The translations under genes were made by a program, and so were the position numbers. Shown here one piece after another: positions 52,508 to 62,444 of a stretch of DNA of 64,000 bases. This DNA is from Roseovarius nanhaiticus (GTDB lineage Bacteria; Pseudomonadota; Alphaproteobacteria; Rhodobacterales; Rhodobacteraceae): contig NZ_FTNV01000001.1 in assembly GCF_900156535.1 (NCBI RefSeq), forward strand, positions 1,426,001 through 1,490,000, given 5' to 3'. Each line of letters starts with the position of its first letter. Position 1 is the first letter of the stretch. Under the pieces are notes generated by a model. The model made no database searches. It was not told the DNA's origin and was given only the letters and a program-made list of their open reading frames with translations.

Positions 52508-52547
52508 AAAAGAGAACGGCCCGCCTGTGAAATCCACGGGCGGGCCG
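52508..52547 (-). terminator. Strong terminator of the etfBA operon
   Basis: A 13-bp stem with one T-G wobble (arms 52517-52529 and 52535-52547, 5-nt loop) is followed on the minus strand by TTCTCTTTT. It lies 41 bp past the etfA stop and would also slow plus-strand transcripts from the convergent DUF6473 gene. Confidence 0.75.
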
Positions 52548-52587
52548 GTCCATGCGCCTTCTACAGGCGCAGATTATGTGCCGTTTC

Positions 52588-53517
52588 TCAGCTGAGCTTG
52601 TTGGTCAGGTCCGGAACTGCCTCGAAAAGGTCGGCGACAAGGCCGTAATCGGCAACCTGGAAGATCGGCGCCTCTTCGTCCTTGTTGATTGCAACGATAA
52701 TCTTGCTGTCCTTCATACCGGCAAGATGCTGAATCGCGCCCGAGATGCCAACGGCGACATAAAGGTCCGGCGCGACGACTTTGCCGGTTTGGCCGACCTG
52801 CCAGTCGTTGGGCGCGTAGCCCGAATCGACGGCCGCGCGGCTGGCGCCGACGGCGGCGCCAAGCGCGTCCGCCAGCTTTTCGATCATGGCAAAATCATCT
52901 TTGCTGCCGACACCGCGCCCGCCCGAGACGACAACGCCTGCCGAGGTCAGCTCGGGACGATCAGAGGCCGCGACCTTGTCTTCGACCCATTCCGACAGGC
53001 CCGGGTTATCGCTGGCCGAAATCGTCTCGATCTGTGCGTTGCCACCCTCTTCGGCGGCATCGAAGGTTGAGGTGCGGAAGCTGATGACCTTCTTGCCATC
53101 GGTCGATTTGACAGTCTGGATCGCGTTGCCCGCGTAAATCGGACGCTCGAACGTGTCACCGGACACGATTCCCGACACGTCAGACAGCACCATCACGTCC
53201 AACAGCGCGGCGACGCGCGGCAGCACGTTCTTGGCGTCGGTCGTGGCGGGTGCGACGATGTGTTCGTAATCACCGGCCAGTGACACGATAAGCGCCGCCG
53301 TCGGCTCGGCCAGACGGTGGCCCAGGGATGCGTCCTCAGCCACGAGCACTTTCGATATGCCTTTGATCTTGGATGCTGCTTCGCCCGCGGCGGCGGCAGA
53401 GGCGCCACAGCAAAGCGCGGTCACATCGCCCAGCTGGGCGGCGGCGGTCACAGCCTTGGCGGTGGCGTCCATCGCCAATTCGCCATCGGTCACTTCGGCA
53501 AGGAGAAGAACAGCCAT
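52588..53517 (-). CDS. etfA: Electron transfer flavoprotein subunit alpha
   Basis: This 309-aa FAD-carrying subunit passes electrons from acyl-CoA and related dehydrogenases to ETF-ubiquinone oxidoreductase. The C-terminal FAD domain is clear: VVSGGRGVGSKDDFAMIEKL, GASRAAVDSGYAPNDWQVGQ, TGKVVAPDLYVAVGISGAIQ and HLAGMKDSKIIVAINKDEEA. The start overlaps the etfB stop by one base (TAATG), indicating coupled translation. Confidence 0.96.
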   Translation of the reverse strand: MAVLLLAEVTDGELAMDATAKAVTAAAQLGDVTALCCGASAAAAGEAASKIKGISKVLVAEDASLGHRLAEPTAALIVSLAGDYEHIVAPATTDAKNVLPRVAALLDVMVLSDVSGIVSGDTFERPIYAGNAIQTVKSTDGKKVISFRTSTFDAAEEGGNAQIETISASDNPGLSEWVEDKVAASDRPELTSAGVVVSGGRGVGSKDDFAMIEKLADALGAAVGASRAAVDSGYAPNDWQVGQTGKVVAPDLYVAVGISGAIQHLAGMKDSKIIVAINKDEEAPIFQVADYGLVADLFEAVPDLTNKLS

Positions 53518-54275
53518 TACACAGCCCCCGCTTCTTTGAGTTTCGATACCAGCTCGTCGACCGAGCCAACAATTTCGCCAGCCTTGCGCGCCTCGGGCTC
53601 TTTCGTTCCGGTGACTTGCAGGCGGGGTGTGACATCGACGCCGTAATCGGCGGCGGTTTTCTCATCCAAAGGCTTTTTCTTGGCCTTCATGATGTTCGGA
53701 AGGGATGCGTAGCGCGGCTCGTTCAGGCGCAGATCGACGGTGATGATGGACGGCATCGTGACCTTGATCGTCTGGAGACCGCCATCCACCTCGCGCGTGA
53801 CGACAGCGTGATCGCCGTCGATATCCAGTTCGGAGGCGAAGGTGCCCTGCGACCAGCCCAGAAGCGCCGACAGCATCTGGCCGGTGGCGTTCATGTCGTT
53901 GTCGATGGCCTGCTTGCCCGCGATGACGAGGCCGGGCTGCTCTTCTTCGACGATCGCCTTGAGGATCTTGGCGACGGCCAGAGGCTCGATATCGGTGTTC
54001 ACATCCTCGCTCGCCACGACCAGGATTGCGCGGTCGGCGCCCATGGCCAGCGCGGTGCGAAGCGTTTCCTGCGCCTGCTTGACCCCGATCGATACGGCGA
54101 TCACCTCGTCAGCCTTGCCGGACTCTTTCAGGCGGATCGCCTGCTCGACGGCGATCTCGTCAAACGGGTTCATCGACATTTTAACATTGGCCAGATCGAC
54201 GCCGCTCCCATCCGCCTTGACGCGGACTTTCACGTTATAGTCGATCACGCGTTTGACAGGTACGATCACCTTCAT
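53517..54275 (-). CDS. etfB: Electron transfer flavoprotein subunit beta
   Basis: This 252-aa AMP-binding subunit of ETF is identified by [20 protein letters not shown] at the N-terminus, [36 protein letters not shown] and a C-terminal [11 protein letters not shown] loop corresponding to the dehydrogenase-recognition region. AGGGAGATG precedes the ATG. It is transcribed first, with etfA overlapping by one base. The pair would serve Mcd and other acyl-CoA dehydrogenases of this cell. Confidence 0.96.
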   Translation of the reverse strand: MKVIVPVKRVIDYNVKVRVKADGSGVDLANVKMSMNPFDEIAVEQAIRLKESGKADEVIAVSIGVKQAQETLRTALAMGADRAILVVASEDVNTDIEPLAVAKILKAIVEEEQPGLVIAGKQAIDNDMNATGQMLSALLGWSQGTFASELDIDGDHAVVTREVDGGLQTIKVTMPSIITVDLRLNEPRYASLPNIMKAKKKPLDEKTAADYGVDVTPRLQVTGTKEPEARKAGEIVGSVDELVSKLKEAGAV

Positions 54276-54501
54276 TGCATCATCTCCCTAGGATTGGCGA
54301 GGCCCGTCATCGGGGCCCCTCGCATACAGTCTCACCGGAGTGATATAGAAGCCAAGCCGGGGAAAACAGCGCAAAATCGTCGCGTCCGGGCCCGCTTGCG
54401 GCGCGCGGGCAGAGCGGTTGCGACGGAGCCGTGTTTTCCGCGCGGAAAACGGGCGCTGAAAACATGTGATTTCAGAGCGAAGCCCGGCCGCGCCGCTGGA
54501 C

Positions 54502-55080
54502 TTAGCGGTTTGCGCCCGGAACCCAGAGCACGTCATCCTTGCCGGAATTGTTGGCCATGCGGCCCGCCACGAAGAACCAGTCGCTGAGGCGGTTGAGATA
54601 CATCACGGCGGCGGCATTGACGGGCTCCACCTCGGCCAGCTCGGTCGCCAGGCGCTCGGCGCGCCGGCTGACCGTGCGGCACAGGTGCAGGTAGGCGGCG
54701 AGGGAAGATCCGCCCGGCAGGATGAAGCTGCGCAGCGGCTCGAGCTGCTCGTTCATCGCGTCGATCTCGGCCTCCAGCCGGTCGACCTGGCTCTGGGCCA
54801 TGCGCAGCGGCGGATATTCGGCCTCGGCATCCTTTTCCATGCCGGGACGGCAAAGGTCGGCGCCAAGGTCGAACAGATCGTTCTGGATGCGCGCCAACGC
54901 GTCATCCGTCTCGCCCGTTGCGTGCAGGCGCGCCATGCCCAGCGTCGCGTTAACCTCGTCAACAGTGCCGTAAGCCATGACACGCGCCGAATGCTTGGCC
55001 ACGCGGCTGCCATCGCCGAGGGCCGTATCGCCCTTGTCGCCGGTGCGGGTGTAGATCTTGTTCAGCACGACCATCGTCAT
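54502..55080 (-). CDS. PduO-type cob(I)alamin adenosyltransferase
   Basis: This 192-aa corrinoid adenosyltransferase uses ATP to make adenosylcobalamin. Motifs: the N-terminal ATP loop YTRTGDKGDT (8-17), SRVAKHSARVMAYGTVDEV with conserved Arg/Asp, FILPGGSSLAAYLHLCRT, and NRLSDWFFVAGR. ATG 55078-55080 overlaps the upstream twin-TM gene as ATGA; another ATG lies two codons in. It complements cobD at 24366-25277; the ethylmalonyl-CoA pathway needs B12-dependent mutases. Confidence 0.9.
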   Translation of the reverse strand: MTMVVLNKIYTRTGDKGDTALGDGSRVAKHSARVMAYGTVDEVNATLGMARLHATGETDDALARIQNDLFDLGADLCRPGMEKDAEAEYPPLRMAQSQVDRLEAEIDAMNEQLEPLRSFILPGGSSLAAYLHLCRTVSRRAERLATELAEVEPVNAAAVMYLNRLSDWFFVAGRMANNSGKDDVLWVPGANR

Positions 55081-55289
55081 TGCCCTCCGAATTGCTTGTG
55101 AATAGTGACGAAAGCCAGGATCACGATGACCGCCCCGAACTGTGCATAGATGCGCCAGCGCATGAACTTGTTCGCCCGCTTGCCGTTCTCCGCGCCCTCC
55201 TTGCCAAAGGTGCTGATGCCGAGCGCCAGAATAAGCGCGACGCCCAGGCAAGCGGCGGCGACGAGCAGGAAAAGCGGATCTTTGAGCAT
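55077..55289 (-). CDS. Twin-transmembrane small protein (HIG1-like)
   Basis: This 70-aa protein has two hydrophobic helices (about 5-25 and 48-65) separated by a basic loop NGKRANKFMRWRIYAQ. That RxxxR-type loop is typical of HIG1-domain proteins, which associate with respiratory complexes. CGGAGG lies 5 nt before the ATG at 55287-55289. Its stop overlaps the adenosyltransferase start as ATGA, a pairing I believe recurs in Rhodobacteraceae. Confidence 0.8.
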   Translation of the reverse strand: MLKDPLFLLVAAACLGVALILALGISTFGKEGAENGKRANKFMRWRIYAQFGAVIVILAFVTIHKQFGGQ

Positions 55290-55401
55290 GAAAGCCTCCG
55301 GGTAGCGTGTTTGGAGCGCATGTAGACCGTATCGCGGCAAAGGCGAAAGGGAAATGCGCTGAGGCCAAAGAATGGCAGCATCTCAGGCCTTGGCCCGCGC
55401 C

Positions 55402-56250
55402 TTAAGCCTTGGAGAGAATCCAATCGAGCGCGCGGGTCGGCAAAATGCGCCGTGCGGCGCCCATGACATGGGTGGGCACGGTGACGGCATAGCGGGCGCG
55501 GGGGCGCCGCGCCTCGACCGCATGGATCAGTTTGCGTGTAACGGCGGCGGGCGGCAGCTCGAACGTGTCGGGGCCGGTTTCGGCGTAGAGACGCTTTTGC
55601 AGACCGGCGCGATAATCAGCCTCGCGCGCAGAGTTTTCCCAGTCGATCCAACGCTCGAAATGCGGGATCGAGTTTTGCCGGATGCGCGACGTCACGGGGC
55701 CGGGCTCGATCAGCGAAACATGAATTCCCGTGCCACGAAGCTCGATCCGCATCGTATCGGTCAATCCTTCAACGGCGAACTTGGTGGCGTTATAGGCGCC
55801 GCGCCACGGCAGCGTAACGAGGCCTAGAACCGACGAGCATTGTACAATGCGTCCCGCTTTCTGGGCGCGCATGACGGGGATCACCCGGCGCGTCAGATCG
55901 TGCCAGCCAAAGAGATTGGCCTCGAAAATCTCGCGCAGGGCGCCAGTGGGCAGATCCTCGACAAGGCCGGGGCAGGCATAGGCGCCATTGTTGAACAGCG
56001 CATCCAGCCGCCCATCCGTGGCGTCCAGAACTTCGGTCAGACCCGCGGCCATGCTGGCCTCGTCCGCATAGTCGATGCGTGGGCTTTCAAAGCCTTCCGC
56101 CTGCATCCGAACGCAGTCTTCCTCCTTGCGGCAGGCAGCAAATACGCGCCATCCACGCGCTTTCAGCCCATGCGCCGCGTCATAGCCGATACCCGATGAA
56201 CACCCGGTGATGAGAATTGCGCGCTGTGCGCTAGCCTTGGGGGACGTCAA
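55402..56250 (-). CDS. SDR-family oxidoreductase
   Basis: This 282-aa classical short-chain dehydrogenase has the cofactor loop ITGCSSGIG (14-22), NNGAY (87-91, for the usual NNAG), and the catalytic triad Ser140, Tyr153 and Lys157 (YNATK). The C-terminal extension of about 40 residues is basic and may touch the membrane. The substrate is unknown; retinol/steroid-like SDRs have similar length. It lies 1 bp after the stop of the SH3 protein gene, so co-transcription is likely. Confidence 0.87.
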   Translation of the reverse strand: MTSPKASAQRAILITGCSSGIGYDAAHGLKARGWRVFAACRKEEDCVRMQAEGFESPRIDYADEASMAAGLTEVLDATDGRLDALFNNGAYACPGLVEDLPTGALREIFEANLFGWHDLTRRVIPVMRAQKAGRIVQCSSVLGLVTLPWRGAYNATKFAVEGLTDTMRIELRGTGIHVSLIEPGPVTSRIRQNSIPHFERWIDWENSAREADYRAGLQKRLYAETGPDTFELPPAAVTRKLIHAVEARRPRARYAVTVPTHVMGAARRILPTRALDWILSKA

Positions 56251-56251
56251 A

Positions 56252-56944
56252 TCAATTGGCCGCCGTCACCAGCCAGTCGGCCATCCATCCGGTTTGGCCG
56301 GTATCCAGATCGCGCAACTCGACCCAAGCGCCACGGCGGCCCAGAATTTCGACATCCGTGCCGCGCGTCAGCTGATCGACTTTCGCGAAATCCGTGCCGG
56401 GGCCGCTGCGCATATTGGCGCGGTCGCCTGCGATGCTGCGGATGTCGGTGGCGGTCTGCTGCGGCGCAGCGCTCTGCGTGGAAATGACGGCGCGGTCGAT
56501 GGGGGTGTTGCGCACGTCCGCCACAAGGGTCTCGGCATCAAAGCTGCCGATCCCTTCGAGGCCACGGATCTCGCCGGCATTGCCGCCATTGAGAGGCTGC
56601 GAGGCGGAGGCGAGGGTAATGCCGAAGCCGCCCAGCTCATCCTCTGATACGCCAGACAGGCCCGCAAAGGTCACAGGCGCAGCGCGCTTGGTGCCGCGCA
56701 TTTCGGTTGCGGGCTTCGCGCGTTCTGCTTTGGCGACGACTTCGGTGGATGCCTTCGGCGCTTGTTCAGGTTCGGCCGCCGCGACGCGTGTCAACTCTGA
56801 CAGATCAAGCGCGGGCGCGAACAGAGGCTTGTCCGCCATGGCCACCTGCAGCGAATTGGGCGCGGGCGCATAATCGGCGCCGCCGCTGACCTCGTAGAAG
56901 GCAAGCCCGAGAAACGCGAAACTGACCATGATGAAACGCCACAT
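56252..56944 (-). CDS. SH3-domain protein with N-terminal signal anchor
   Basis: This 230-aa protein has an N-terminal hydrophobic segment (about 3-20), a long low-complexity Ala/Glu/Lys/Pro linker and a bacterial SH3 domain at the C-terminus (about 165-228: ANMRSGPGTDFAKVDQL, GTDVEILGRRGAWVEL, TGQTGWMADWLV). Such proteins usually bind peptidoglycan in the periplasm. ATG 56942-56944 is chosen; a Met five codons in is possible. The gene is followed directly by the SDR gene. Confidence 0.82.
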   Translation of the reverse strand: MWRFIMVSFAFLGLAFYEVSGGADYAPAPNSLQVAMADKPLFAPALDLSELTRVAAAEPEQAPKASTEVVAKAERAKPATEMRGTKRAAPVTFAGLSGVSEDELGGFGITLASASQPLNGGNAGEIRGLEGIGSFDAETLVADVRNTPIDRAVISTQSAAPQQTATDIRSIAGDRANMRSGPGTDFAKVDQLTRGTDVEILGRRGAWVELRDLDTGQTGWMADWLVTAAN

Positions 56945-57160
56945 AACCGTGCAACCCCCATTGCATATTTCAAAGGCGCCAAAGCCGTGACACCTGTCAG
57001 GGGGCAAGGCAATCTTGGCCCCCGAATTTGTCATCGGCAAGCAATTGCCGATAACGCATTTACCACTTTACACGATTCGGCACGGGTCCGAACGGAAAAG
57101 AGCCTGCCGCGCTGCGAGATGCGCTTTACGTGCAAACACGCCACGGCTATCACCGCGAGC

Positions 57161-59485
57161 ATGAGCGATGACATCAAAGATCCCGGCGCGCCGGATGGCG
57201 ATACGCCGCCCGCGCCCCAGCCGTCCGAAACTCTGCGCCGTGCAATCGGCGACAGGTACCTGACCTACGCGCTCAGCACGATCATGCACCGGGCACTGCC
57301 GGACGCGCGGGACGGGCTAAAGCCTGTGCATCGCCGGATCCTCTATGCAATGCGCGAGCTGCGGCTAAGTTCCACCGGTGGCTTCAGAAAGTCGGCCAAG
57401 ATTTCGGGCGATGTGATGGGTAACTATCACCCGCACGGTGATGCCGCGATTTATGATGCCATGGCCCGCCTCGCGCAGGATTTCGCGGTGCGCTATCCGC
57501 TGGTCGACGGGCAGGGCAATTTCGGCAATATCGACGGGGATAACCCTGCCGCGGCGCGATACACCGAAGCACGCATGACCGCCGCCGCCGAGGCGCTGCT
57601 GGACGGGCTGAGCGAGAACGCCGTCGACTTCCGCGACAATTACGACGGGACCCTGACCGAGCCGGTCGTTCTGCCTGCGAGCTATCCCAACCTGTTGGCC
57701 AACGGGTCCAGCGGCATCGCCGTGGGCATGGCCACCAATATCCCGCCGCACAACATCTCGGAGCTGGTCGATGCCTGCCTGCATCTGATCAAGGTGCCCG
57801 ATGCGCGCGACGATACGCTGCTGAACTACGTGCCCGGCCCCGATTTTCCGACCGGCGGCGTCATCGTCGAGCCGCCCGAGAGTATCGCGCAGGCCTATCG
57901 CACCGGGCGAGGCAGTTTTCGCCTGCGCTGCAAATGGGAGATCGAGGATCTGGGCCGCGGCCAGTGGCAGATCGTCATCACGGAGATCCCCTATCAGGTG
58001 CCGAAATCGCGCCTGATCGAGAAGATCGCCGAGCTGATCCAGCTGAAGAAAGTGCCGATCCTGGGCGACGTACGCGACGAGAGCGCCGACGATATCCGCC
58101 TCATCCTCGAGCCTCGCAGCAAGAATGTGGCGCCCGAGGTCTTGATGGGCATGATGTACCGAAACTCCGACCTCGAAGTCAGATTCTCTCTTAACATGAA
58201 TGTGTTGATCGACGGAGTTACACCAAAAGTCTGCTCGATGAAGGAGGTGCTGCGCGCCTTCCTCGACTTCCGCCGCGAGGTGCTGCAGCGCCGCTCGGTC
58301 TATCGGATGGAGAGGATCGACCACCGGCTGGAAGTGCTGGAAGGGCTTATCGTCGCCTTCCTGAACCTCGACCGCGTGATCGACATCATCCGCTATGACG
58401 ACGCGCCCAAGGCCGCGCTGATGCGCGAGGATTGGGGCCGCGAGTTCGTGCGCGCGACAAACGAGGCCGATTACGTCCCCCCCGCCGAGGGTGGCGAGGA
58501 CGGGCTGACCGATCTGCAGGCGGAATCGATCCTGAACATGCGCCTGCGGAGCCTGCGCCGTCTCGAAGAGATCGAGCTGCTGAAAGAGCAAAGCGCCCTG
58601 ATGGAAGAGCGCGCCGCGCTGGAAGATCTGCTGGAGCGGCCCGAGCTGCAATGGGACGCCATCGCGGACCAGCTGCGCGAGGTCAAGAAGACCTTCGGCA
58701 AGGGCTATGTCCACGGGCCGCGCCGCACGCAATTTGCGGAGGCCGGCGAGGTCGAGGATGTGCCGCTGGAGGCGATGATTGACCGCGAGCCGATCACCGT
58801 GGTGTGCAGCCAGATGGGCTGGATCCGGGCAATGACCGGCCATATCGACCTGACCCGCGAGCTGAAATTCAAGGATGGCGACGGGCCGCGATTCCTTTTC
58901 CATGCCGAGACGACGGATCGCCTCTTGGTCTTTGCCTCGAACGGGCGGTTCTACACGGTGCCGGCCGCCAACCTGCCCGGCGGGCGCGGCATGGGCGAGC
59001 CCCTGCGCCTGATGGTCGATCTGCCGAACGAGGCCGAGATCGTCGATATCCTGATCCACCAGCCAGGCCGCAAACTGCTCCTGGCCTCCTCGGCGGGCGA
59101 CGGCTTTGTCGTGCCCGAGGACGAGGTGGTGGCCCAGACGCGCAGCGGCAAGCAGGTTCTGAACGTGCGCGCACCCGCTCGCGCGATGGTGTGCAAGCCG
59201 GTGACGGGTGATCACGTCGCCGTTGTGGGCGAAAACCGCAAAGTGTTGATTTTTGCACTGTCCGAGCTGCCGGAAATGGGGAGGGGCAAGGGCGTAAGGT
59301 TGCAAAAGTACAAGGATGGCGGGCTGAGCGATGCCGCGACCTTTGTCTTGGAGGCCGGTCTGACATGGCTGGATCCGGCGGGGCGCACCCGCACCGAAAC
59401 GGCGCTGGACGAATGGACGGCCAAGCGCGCCAGTTCGGGTCGGATGGCGCCGCGCGGCTTCCCAAGGGACAACAAGTTTAATTGA
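57161..59485 (+). CDS. parC: DNA topoisomerase IV subunit A
   Basis: This 774-aa breakage-reunion subunit decatenates daughter chromosomes with ParE. The catalytic Tyr134 is in ARYTEARM, and the DNA-gate helix region is [17 protein letters not shown] (83-99). At the two classic quinolone-contact positions it has Ala95 and Asp99 where E. coli ParC has Ser and Glu. A C-terminal beta-pinwheel domain with degenerate repeats follows. ATG 57161 (MSDDIKDPG) is chosen; the open frame extends 58 codons upstream without family similarity. Confidence 0.95.
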   Translation: MSDDIKDPGAPDGDTPPAPQPSETLRRAIGDRYLTYALSTIMHRALPDARDGLKPVHRRILYAMRELRLSSTGGFRKSAKISGDVMGNYHPHGDAAIYDAMARLAQDFAVRYPLVDGQGNFGNIDGDNPAAARYTEARMTAAAEALLDGLSENAVDFRDNYDGTLTEPVVLPASYPNLLANGSSGIAVGMATNIPPHNISELVDACLHLIKVPDARDDTLLNYVPGPDFPTGGVIVEPPESIAQAYRTGRGSFRLRCKWEIEDLGRGQWQIVITEIPYQVPKSRLIEKIAELIQLKKVPILGDVRDESADDIRLILEPRSKNVAPEVLMGMMYRNSDLEVRFSLNMNVLIDGVTPKVCSMKEVLRAFLDFRREVLQRRSVYRMERIDHRLEVLEGLIVAFLNLDRVIDIIRYDDAPKAALMREDWGREFVRATNEADYVPPAEGGEDGLTDLQAESILNMRLRSLRRLEEIELLKEQSALMEERAALEDLLERPELQWDAIADQLREVKKTFGKGYVHGPRRTQFAEAGEVEDVPLEAMIDREPITVVCSQMGWIRAMTGHIDLTRELKFKDGDGPRFLFHAETTDRLLVFASNGRFYTVPAANLPGGRGMGEPLRLMVDLPNEAEIVDILIHQPGRKLLLASSAGDGFVVPEDEVVAQTRSGKQVLNVRAPARAMVCKPVTGDHVAVVGENRKVLIFALSELPEMGRGKGVRLQKYKDGGLSDAATFVLEAGLTWLDPAGRTRTETALDEWTAKRASSGRMAPRGFPRDNKFN

Positions 59486-59495
59486 AGTACGTGCT

Positions 59496-59864
59496 CTAAG
59501 TCTCTGACGGCGTGCAGAAAATCAGTTTGTTCCCGGCGGGGTCGGTAATGCTCATGTCCTTGAAGCCCCAAGGCTGATCCTGCACGCCGGGGCGCGCGAA
59601 CTTATACCGCTTGGCATTGAGCGCGGCGCAGTAGGCCTCGACATCTTCCACCTCGATGCGCAGCGCCGCACCGGGTGTGGCATCGCCATGATGCTCCGAC
59701 ACATGCAGCACGCAATCGCCCAGCCTCAGCGACAGGTAAAGCGGGGCATCGACGTCGAAGCGGTGCTCGAACTCCACATCGAAGCCAAGGAAATCGACGT
59801 AGAACGCCCGCGCCGCAGCCTCGTCGAAGCTGCGCAGGATCGGGATCGGGGGCCGCATTCGCAT
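59496..59864 (-). CDS. VOC-superfamily protein (glyoxalase/bleomycin-resistance type)
   Basis: This 122-aa single-domain VOC protein has family marks PILRSFDEAAARAFYVDFLG at the N-terminus, LHVSEHHGDATPG in the middle and MSITDPAGNKLIFC at the C-terminus. It resembles the bleomycin-binding/glyoxalase-like group with SEHHGD in place of a full metal site. It ends 10 bp from the convergent parC stop. Function unknown; drug binding is one family possibility. Confidence 0.8.
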   Translation of the reverse strand: MRMRPPIPILRSFDEAAARAFYVDFLGFDVEFEHRFDVDAPLYLSLRLGDCVLHVSEHHGDATPGAALRIEVEDVEAYCAALNAKRYKFARPGVQDQPWGFKDMSITDPAGNKLIFCTPSET

Positions 59865-60057
59865 CAGAACATCCTTTGCCTCTCGGATACGCCTTCAGCG
59901 GCGCCTAGGCCACGGTGCCGCGCGGCGCGGCGCGCTGTCAATCCCGGCGGGCAATCCCCGCACGCCCGAGGCATTTCGCGGGCTGGACAGGTGCGGTCCG
60001 GCTGCGATACTGCCGCCGGATGGATTTGGGCGGCTGCGTCCGCGATGAGGCAGACAT

Positions 60058-61233
60058 ATGAGCACGGCGCTGAACGGCGAGTATCACGGCAAGGCGGCGC
60101 CCCTCTTCTGGCTGGGCGTGCGCACGGCCATGCTGACCGCCGTGACGCTGGGCATCTATCGGTTCTGGGCCAAGACGCGGATCCGCCGCCATATCTGGTC
60201 CAGCGTCGCCGCCGATGGGGACGCGTTCGAATATACCGGCACGGGGCTTGAGAAATTCCTGGGTTTTCTGGCCGCCATCGTGATTTTGGCGCTCTATCTT
60301 GGCGCGGTTCAGATGGTCCTCTTTTATTTCGGGCTCAGCCTCTTTGGCACGGCCGAGACGCAGGCGCAGGCGTTTTTGCAATTCGGCGCGCTCAGCATCA
60401 CGTCGATCGCGGTCCTGCCGCTGATCTTCTTCGCGCAATATCGCGCGCGACGCTACCAGATGGGGCGCACCCGCTGGCGCGGCGTGCGCTTTGGCGTGCT
60501 GCCGGGCGCCTGGGGCTATGTCTGGCGCGCGATGGCCCATTGGGCGGTGACGATCCTCAGCCTTGGCCTCCTCTGGCCGCGCATGACCTTCTGCCTCGAG
60601 AAATACAAGGTGGACCGCAGCTGGTACGGTGATGCCCCCTTTCATCAGGGCGGGCGCTGGCAAGAGCTTTATCCTGCGATGAAGCATCTTTTCATCGGGG
60701 CCGGGCTGATGGTGCTGTCCGTGATTTTCGGCTTCGCCGAGGTTTATGTGATGGCCGGGCTTTGGGGCGCGCTTGGCGTGGTCTGGGCGCTGGTGGGCAT
60801 TCTGTCTTACCGGGTCAACAGCTTTGCCTATCTCGCGCGGCACCTGACGCTGGGGGACGGGCGCATCGGCTTTGACGCCGCGCCCGAGACTTGGGCCATC
60901 CTGTGGCAGATCGTCGGCGGCTCGCTTCTGGTGTCGTTCGGGACGGGCCTTGCCTTTGCAATTTTGGGCCTGATTCCTGCCGCATTGGCCTTCATGGAGG
61001 TGATTTCGCTGAGGGTTCTGATTGTGCCGACCGTGCTGGCCTATCTTCTGGCGATGGCGATCTCCTCGTCCCTCTACCTCACTTGCGTTGCGCAGCCCGT
61101 GCTGCGCCACGTGACCGCGCGCTGCCGCCTTACGGGGGCCGATGCGCTGGGCGATGTGCGCCAGCGCGAAGCGGATGGCGATACGGATGCCGAGGGCTTT
61201 GCCGATGCGCTGGATATCGGGGGGGCGTTCTGA
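60058..61233 (+). CDS. DUF898 (YjgN-family) membrane protein
   Basis: This 391-aa integral membrane protein opens with the DUF898 pattern YHGKAAPLFWLGVRTAMLTA and GIYRFWAKTRIRRHIWSS, followed by several hydrophobic segments and a second similar half (YKVDRSWYGDAPFHQGG). Function is unknown. Its stop overlaps the ATG of an M48 metallopeptidase (TGATG), so the two proteins are made together, possibly for membrane-protein quality control. Confidence 0.85.
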   Translation: MSTALNGEYHGKAAPLFWLGVRTAMLTAVTLGIYRFWAKTRIRRHIWSSVAADGDAFEYTGTGLEKFLGFLAAIVILALYLGAVQMVLFYFGLSLFGTAETQAQAFLQFGALSITSIAVLPLIFFAQYRARRYQMGRTRWRGVRFGVLPGAWGYVWRAMAHWAVTILSLGLLWPRMTFCLEKYKVDRSWYGDAPFHQGGRWQELYPAMKHLFIGAGLMVLSVIFGFAEVYVMAGLWGALGVVWALVGILSYRVNSFAYLARHLTLGDGRIGFDAAPETWAILWQIVGGSLLVSFGTGLAFAILGLIPAALAFMEVISLRVLIVPTVLAYLLAMAISSSLYLTCVAQPVLRHVTARCRLTGADALGDVRQREADGDTDAEGFADALDIGGAF

Positions 61234-62366
61234 TGCTTCCCTCTCCTGCACGCTATTACGACGGCACCAGCGCCGCGCGGCGCGACGTACGCGTGATGCT
61301 GGCCGAGGGCGGCGGCGCGCTGACCATCCTTGGTGGGGCCGAGGGCATGCGGGAGGATTGGCCGCTGCCGATGCTGCGTGCGCTGCCGGGGCAGGCGGTG
61401 CCAAGGCAATTGGTGCTGACGCTTTACCAGCCTCAGAACACGCGCGACGCGATGCCGCTATCACCCGCCCGGCTGACCATTCGGGACCCCGAGCTGATCG
61501 CGGCCTTGCGCGCCCGATGCCCGCGCCTGATGCGGCGCGAGCGGCGCCCCCGCGCCACCGGGCGCATCCTCAAGCGTGGCGGTCTGGCCGTGGGGGCGGT
61601 GGCGATGATGCTCTTCGTGATCCTGCCGCGCATGGCCGACACGCTGGCCACGCTTTTGCCGATCGAGCGCGAGGTGGCGTTTGGCCGCGCCGTGGTCAGC
61701 CAGATCGAAATGGCGCTGGGCGCTGCGGATCTGGGCGCGCTCGATTGCGATGCGCCCGCGGGTCGCGATGCGCTGGATCTGATGGTGGCCCGACTGAGCG
61801 ATGGGACCGACCTCAGCTATGATCTGCAGATCAAGGTGCTCAATCACCCGATGGTCAACGCCTTTGCCGCGCCCGGCGGGCATGTGGTGCTGATGCGCGG
61901 CCTCTTGGACGAGGCGAGTGGCCCCGATGCCGTCGCCGCCGTGCTGGCCCATGAGATCGGCCATGTGGAGGCGCGCGACGCCACGCGCCATGCGCTGCGC
62001 GCCGCCGGTTCGGCGGGCCTCTTGTCGATGGTGATGGGCGACGTGACCGGGGGCGCCGCTGCCGTTTTCCTCGGCGAGCAGGTGCTGCAAGCCAGCTACA
62101 CGCGCGAGGCCGAGACCGAGGCGGACCTCTTTGCCCTCGGCATGCTGGGCCGCGCCGGCGTCAGCAGCCAGGGCATGGCGGATTTCTTTGACGGGCTGGC
62201 CGAGGAGGAGGGCGATATCGCGCTGCCCGGATACCTTTCGAGCCATCCGGTCAGCGCCGCGCGCGCCGATCGGGCGGCGGCCCATGCGGACGGGCAGTCG
62301 GGCACGCAGCCCATACTGGACGCGGCTGCGTGGCAGGATCTGCAATCCATCTGCGATGGCGGCTGA
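61233..62366 (+). CDS. M48-family metallopeptidase
   Basis: This 377-aa zinc peptidase of the HtpX/Ste24/BepA superfamily has a cytosolic N-terminal part (about 1-110), one membrane segment (about 115-133), and a periplasmic catalytic domain. That domain has LAHEIGHVEARD (HExxH), the third ligand Glu in EAETEADLFALGML and a SHPVSAARAD substrate-loop motif. ATG 61233 overlaps the DUF898 stop by one base. The N-terminal half does not match BepA and may adapt it to the DUF898 partner. Confidence 0.88.
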   Translation: MLPSPARYYDGTSAARRDVRVMLAEGGGALTILGGAEGMREDWPLPMLRALPGQAVPRQLVLTLYQPQNTRDAMPLSPARLTIRDPELIAALRARCPRLMRRERRPRATGRILKRGGLAVGAVAMMLFVILPRMADTLATLLPIEREVAFGRAVVSQIEMALGAADLGALDCDAPAGRDALDLMVARLSDGTDLSYDLQIKVLNHPMVNAFAAPGGHVVLMRGLLDEASGPDAVAAVLAHEIGHVEARDATRHALRAAGSAGLLSMVMGDVTGGAAAVFLGEQVLQASYTREAETEADLFALGMLGRAGVSSQGMADFFDGLAEEEGDIALPGYLSSHPVSAARADRAAAHADGQSGTQPILDAAAWQDLQSICDGG

Positions 62367-62388
62367 GAGACACCTGCCGAAACGCATT

Positions 62389-62417
62389 GCGCCCGCCGGA
62401 TTCCCTCCGGCGGGCGC
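62389..62417. terminator. Bidirectional terminator-like hairpin
   Basis: A 12-bp perfect stem (GCGCCCGCCGGA at 62389-62400, TCCGGCGGGCGC at 62406-62417) with a 5-nt loop lies between the convergent M48 peptidase gene and the next minus-strand gene. No T-run follows on either side. Confidence 0.55.
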
Positions 62418-62444
62418 TATGGCAATGTCAGCGCGACGCGGAGA

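Noticed and set aside
57365..59305. 646-codon open frame antisense to parC
   Set aside because: Antisense shadow of a certain gene, His/Gln-rich with no family resemblance.
59938..61464. 508-codon open frame antisense to the DUF898 gene
   Set aside because: Low-complexity His/Arg/Pro-rich shadow without start signals.
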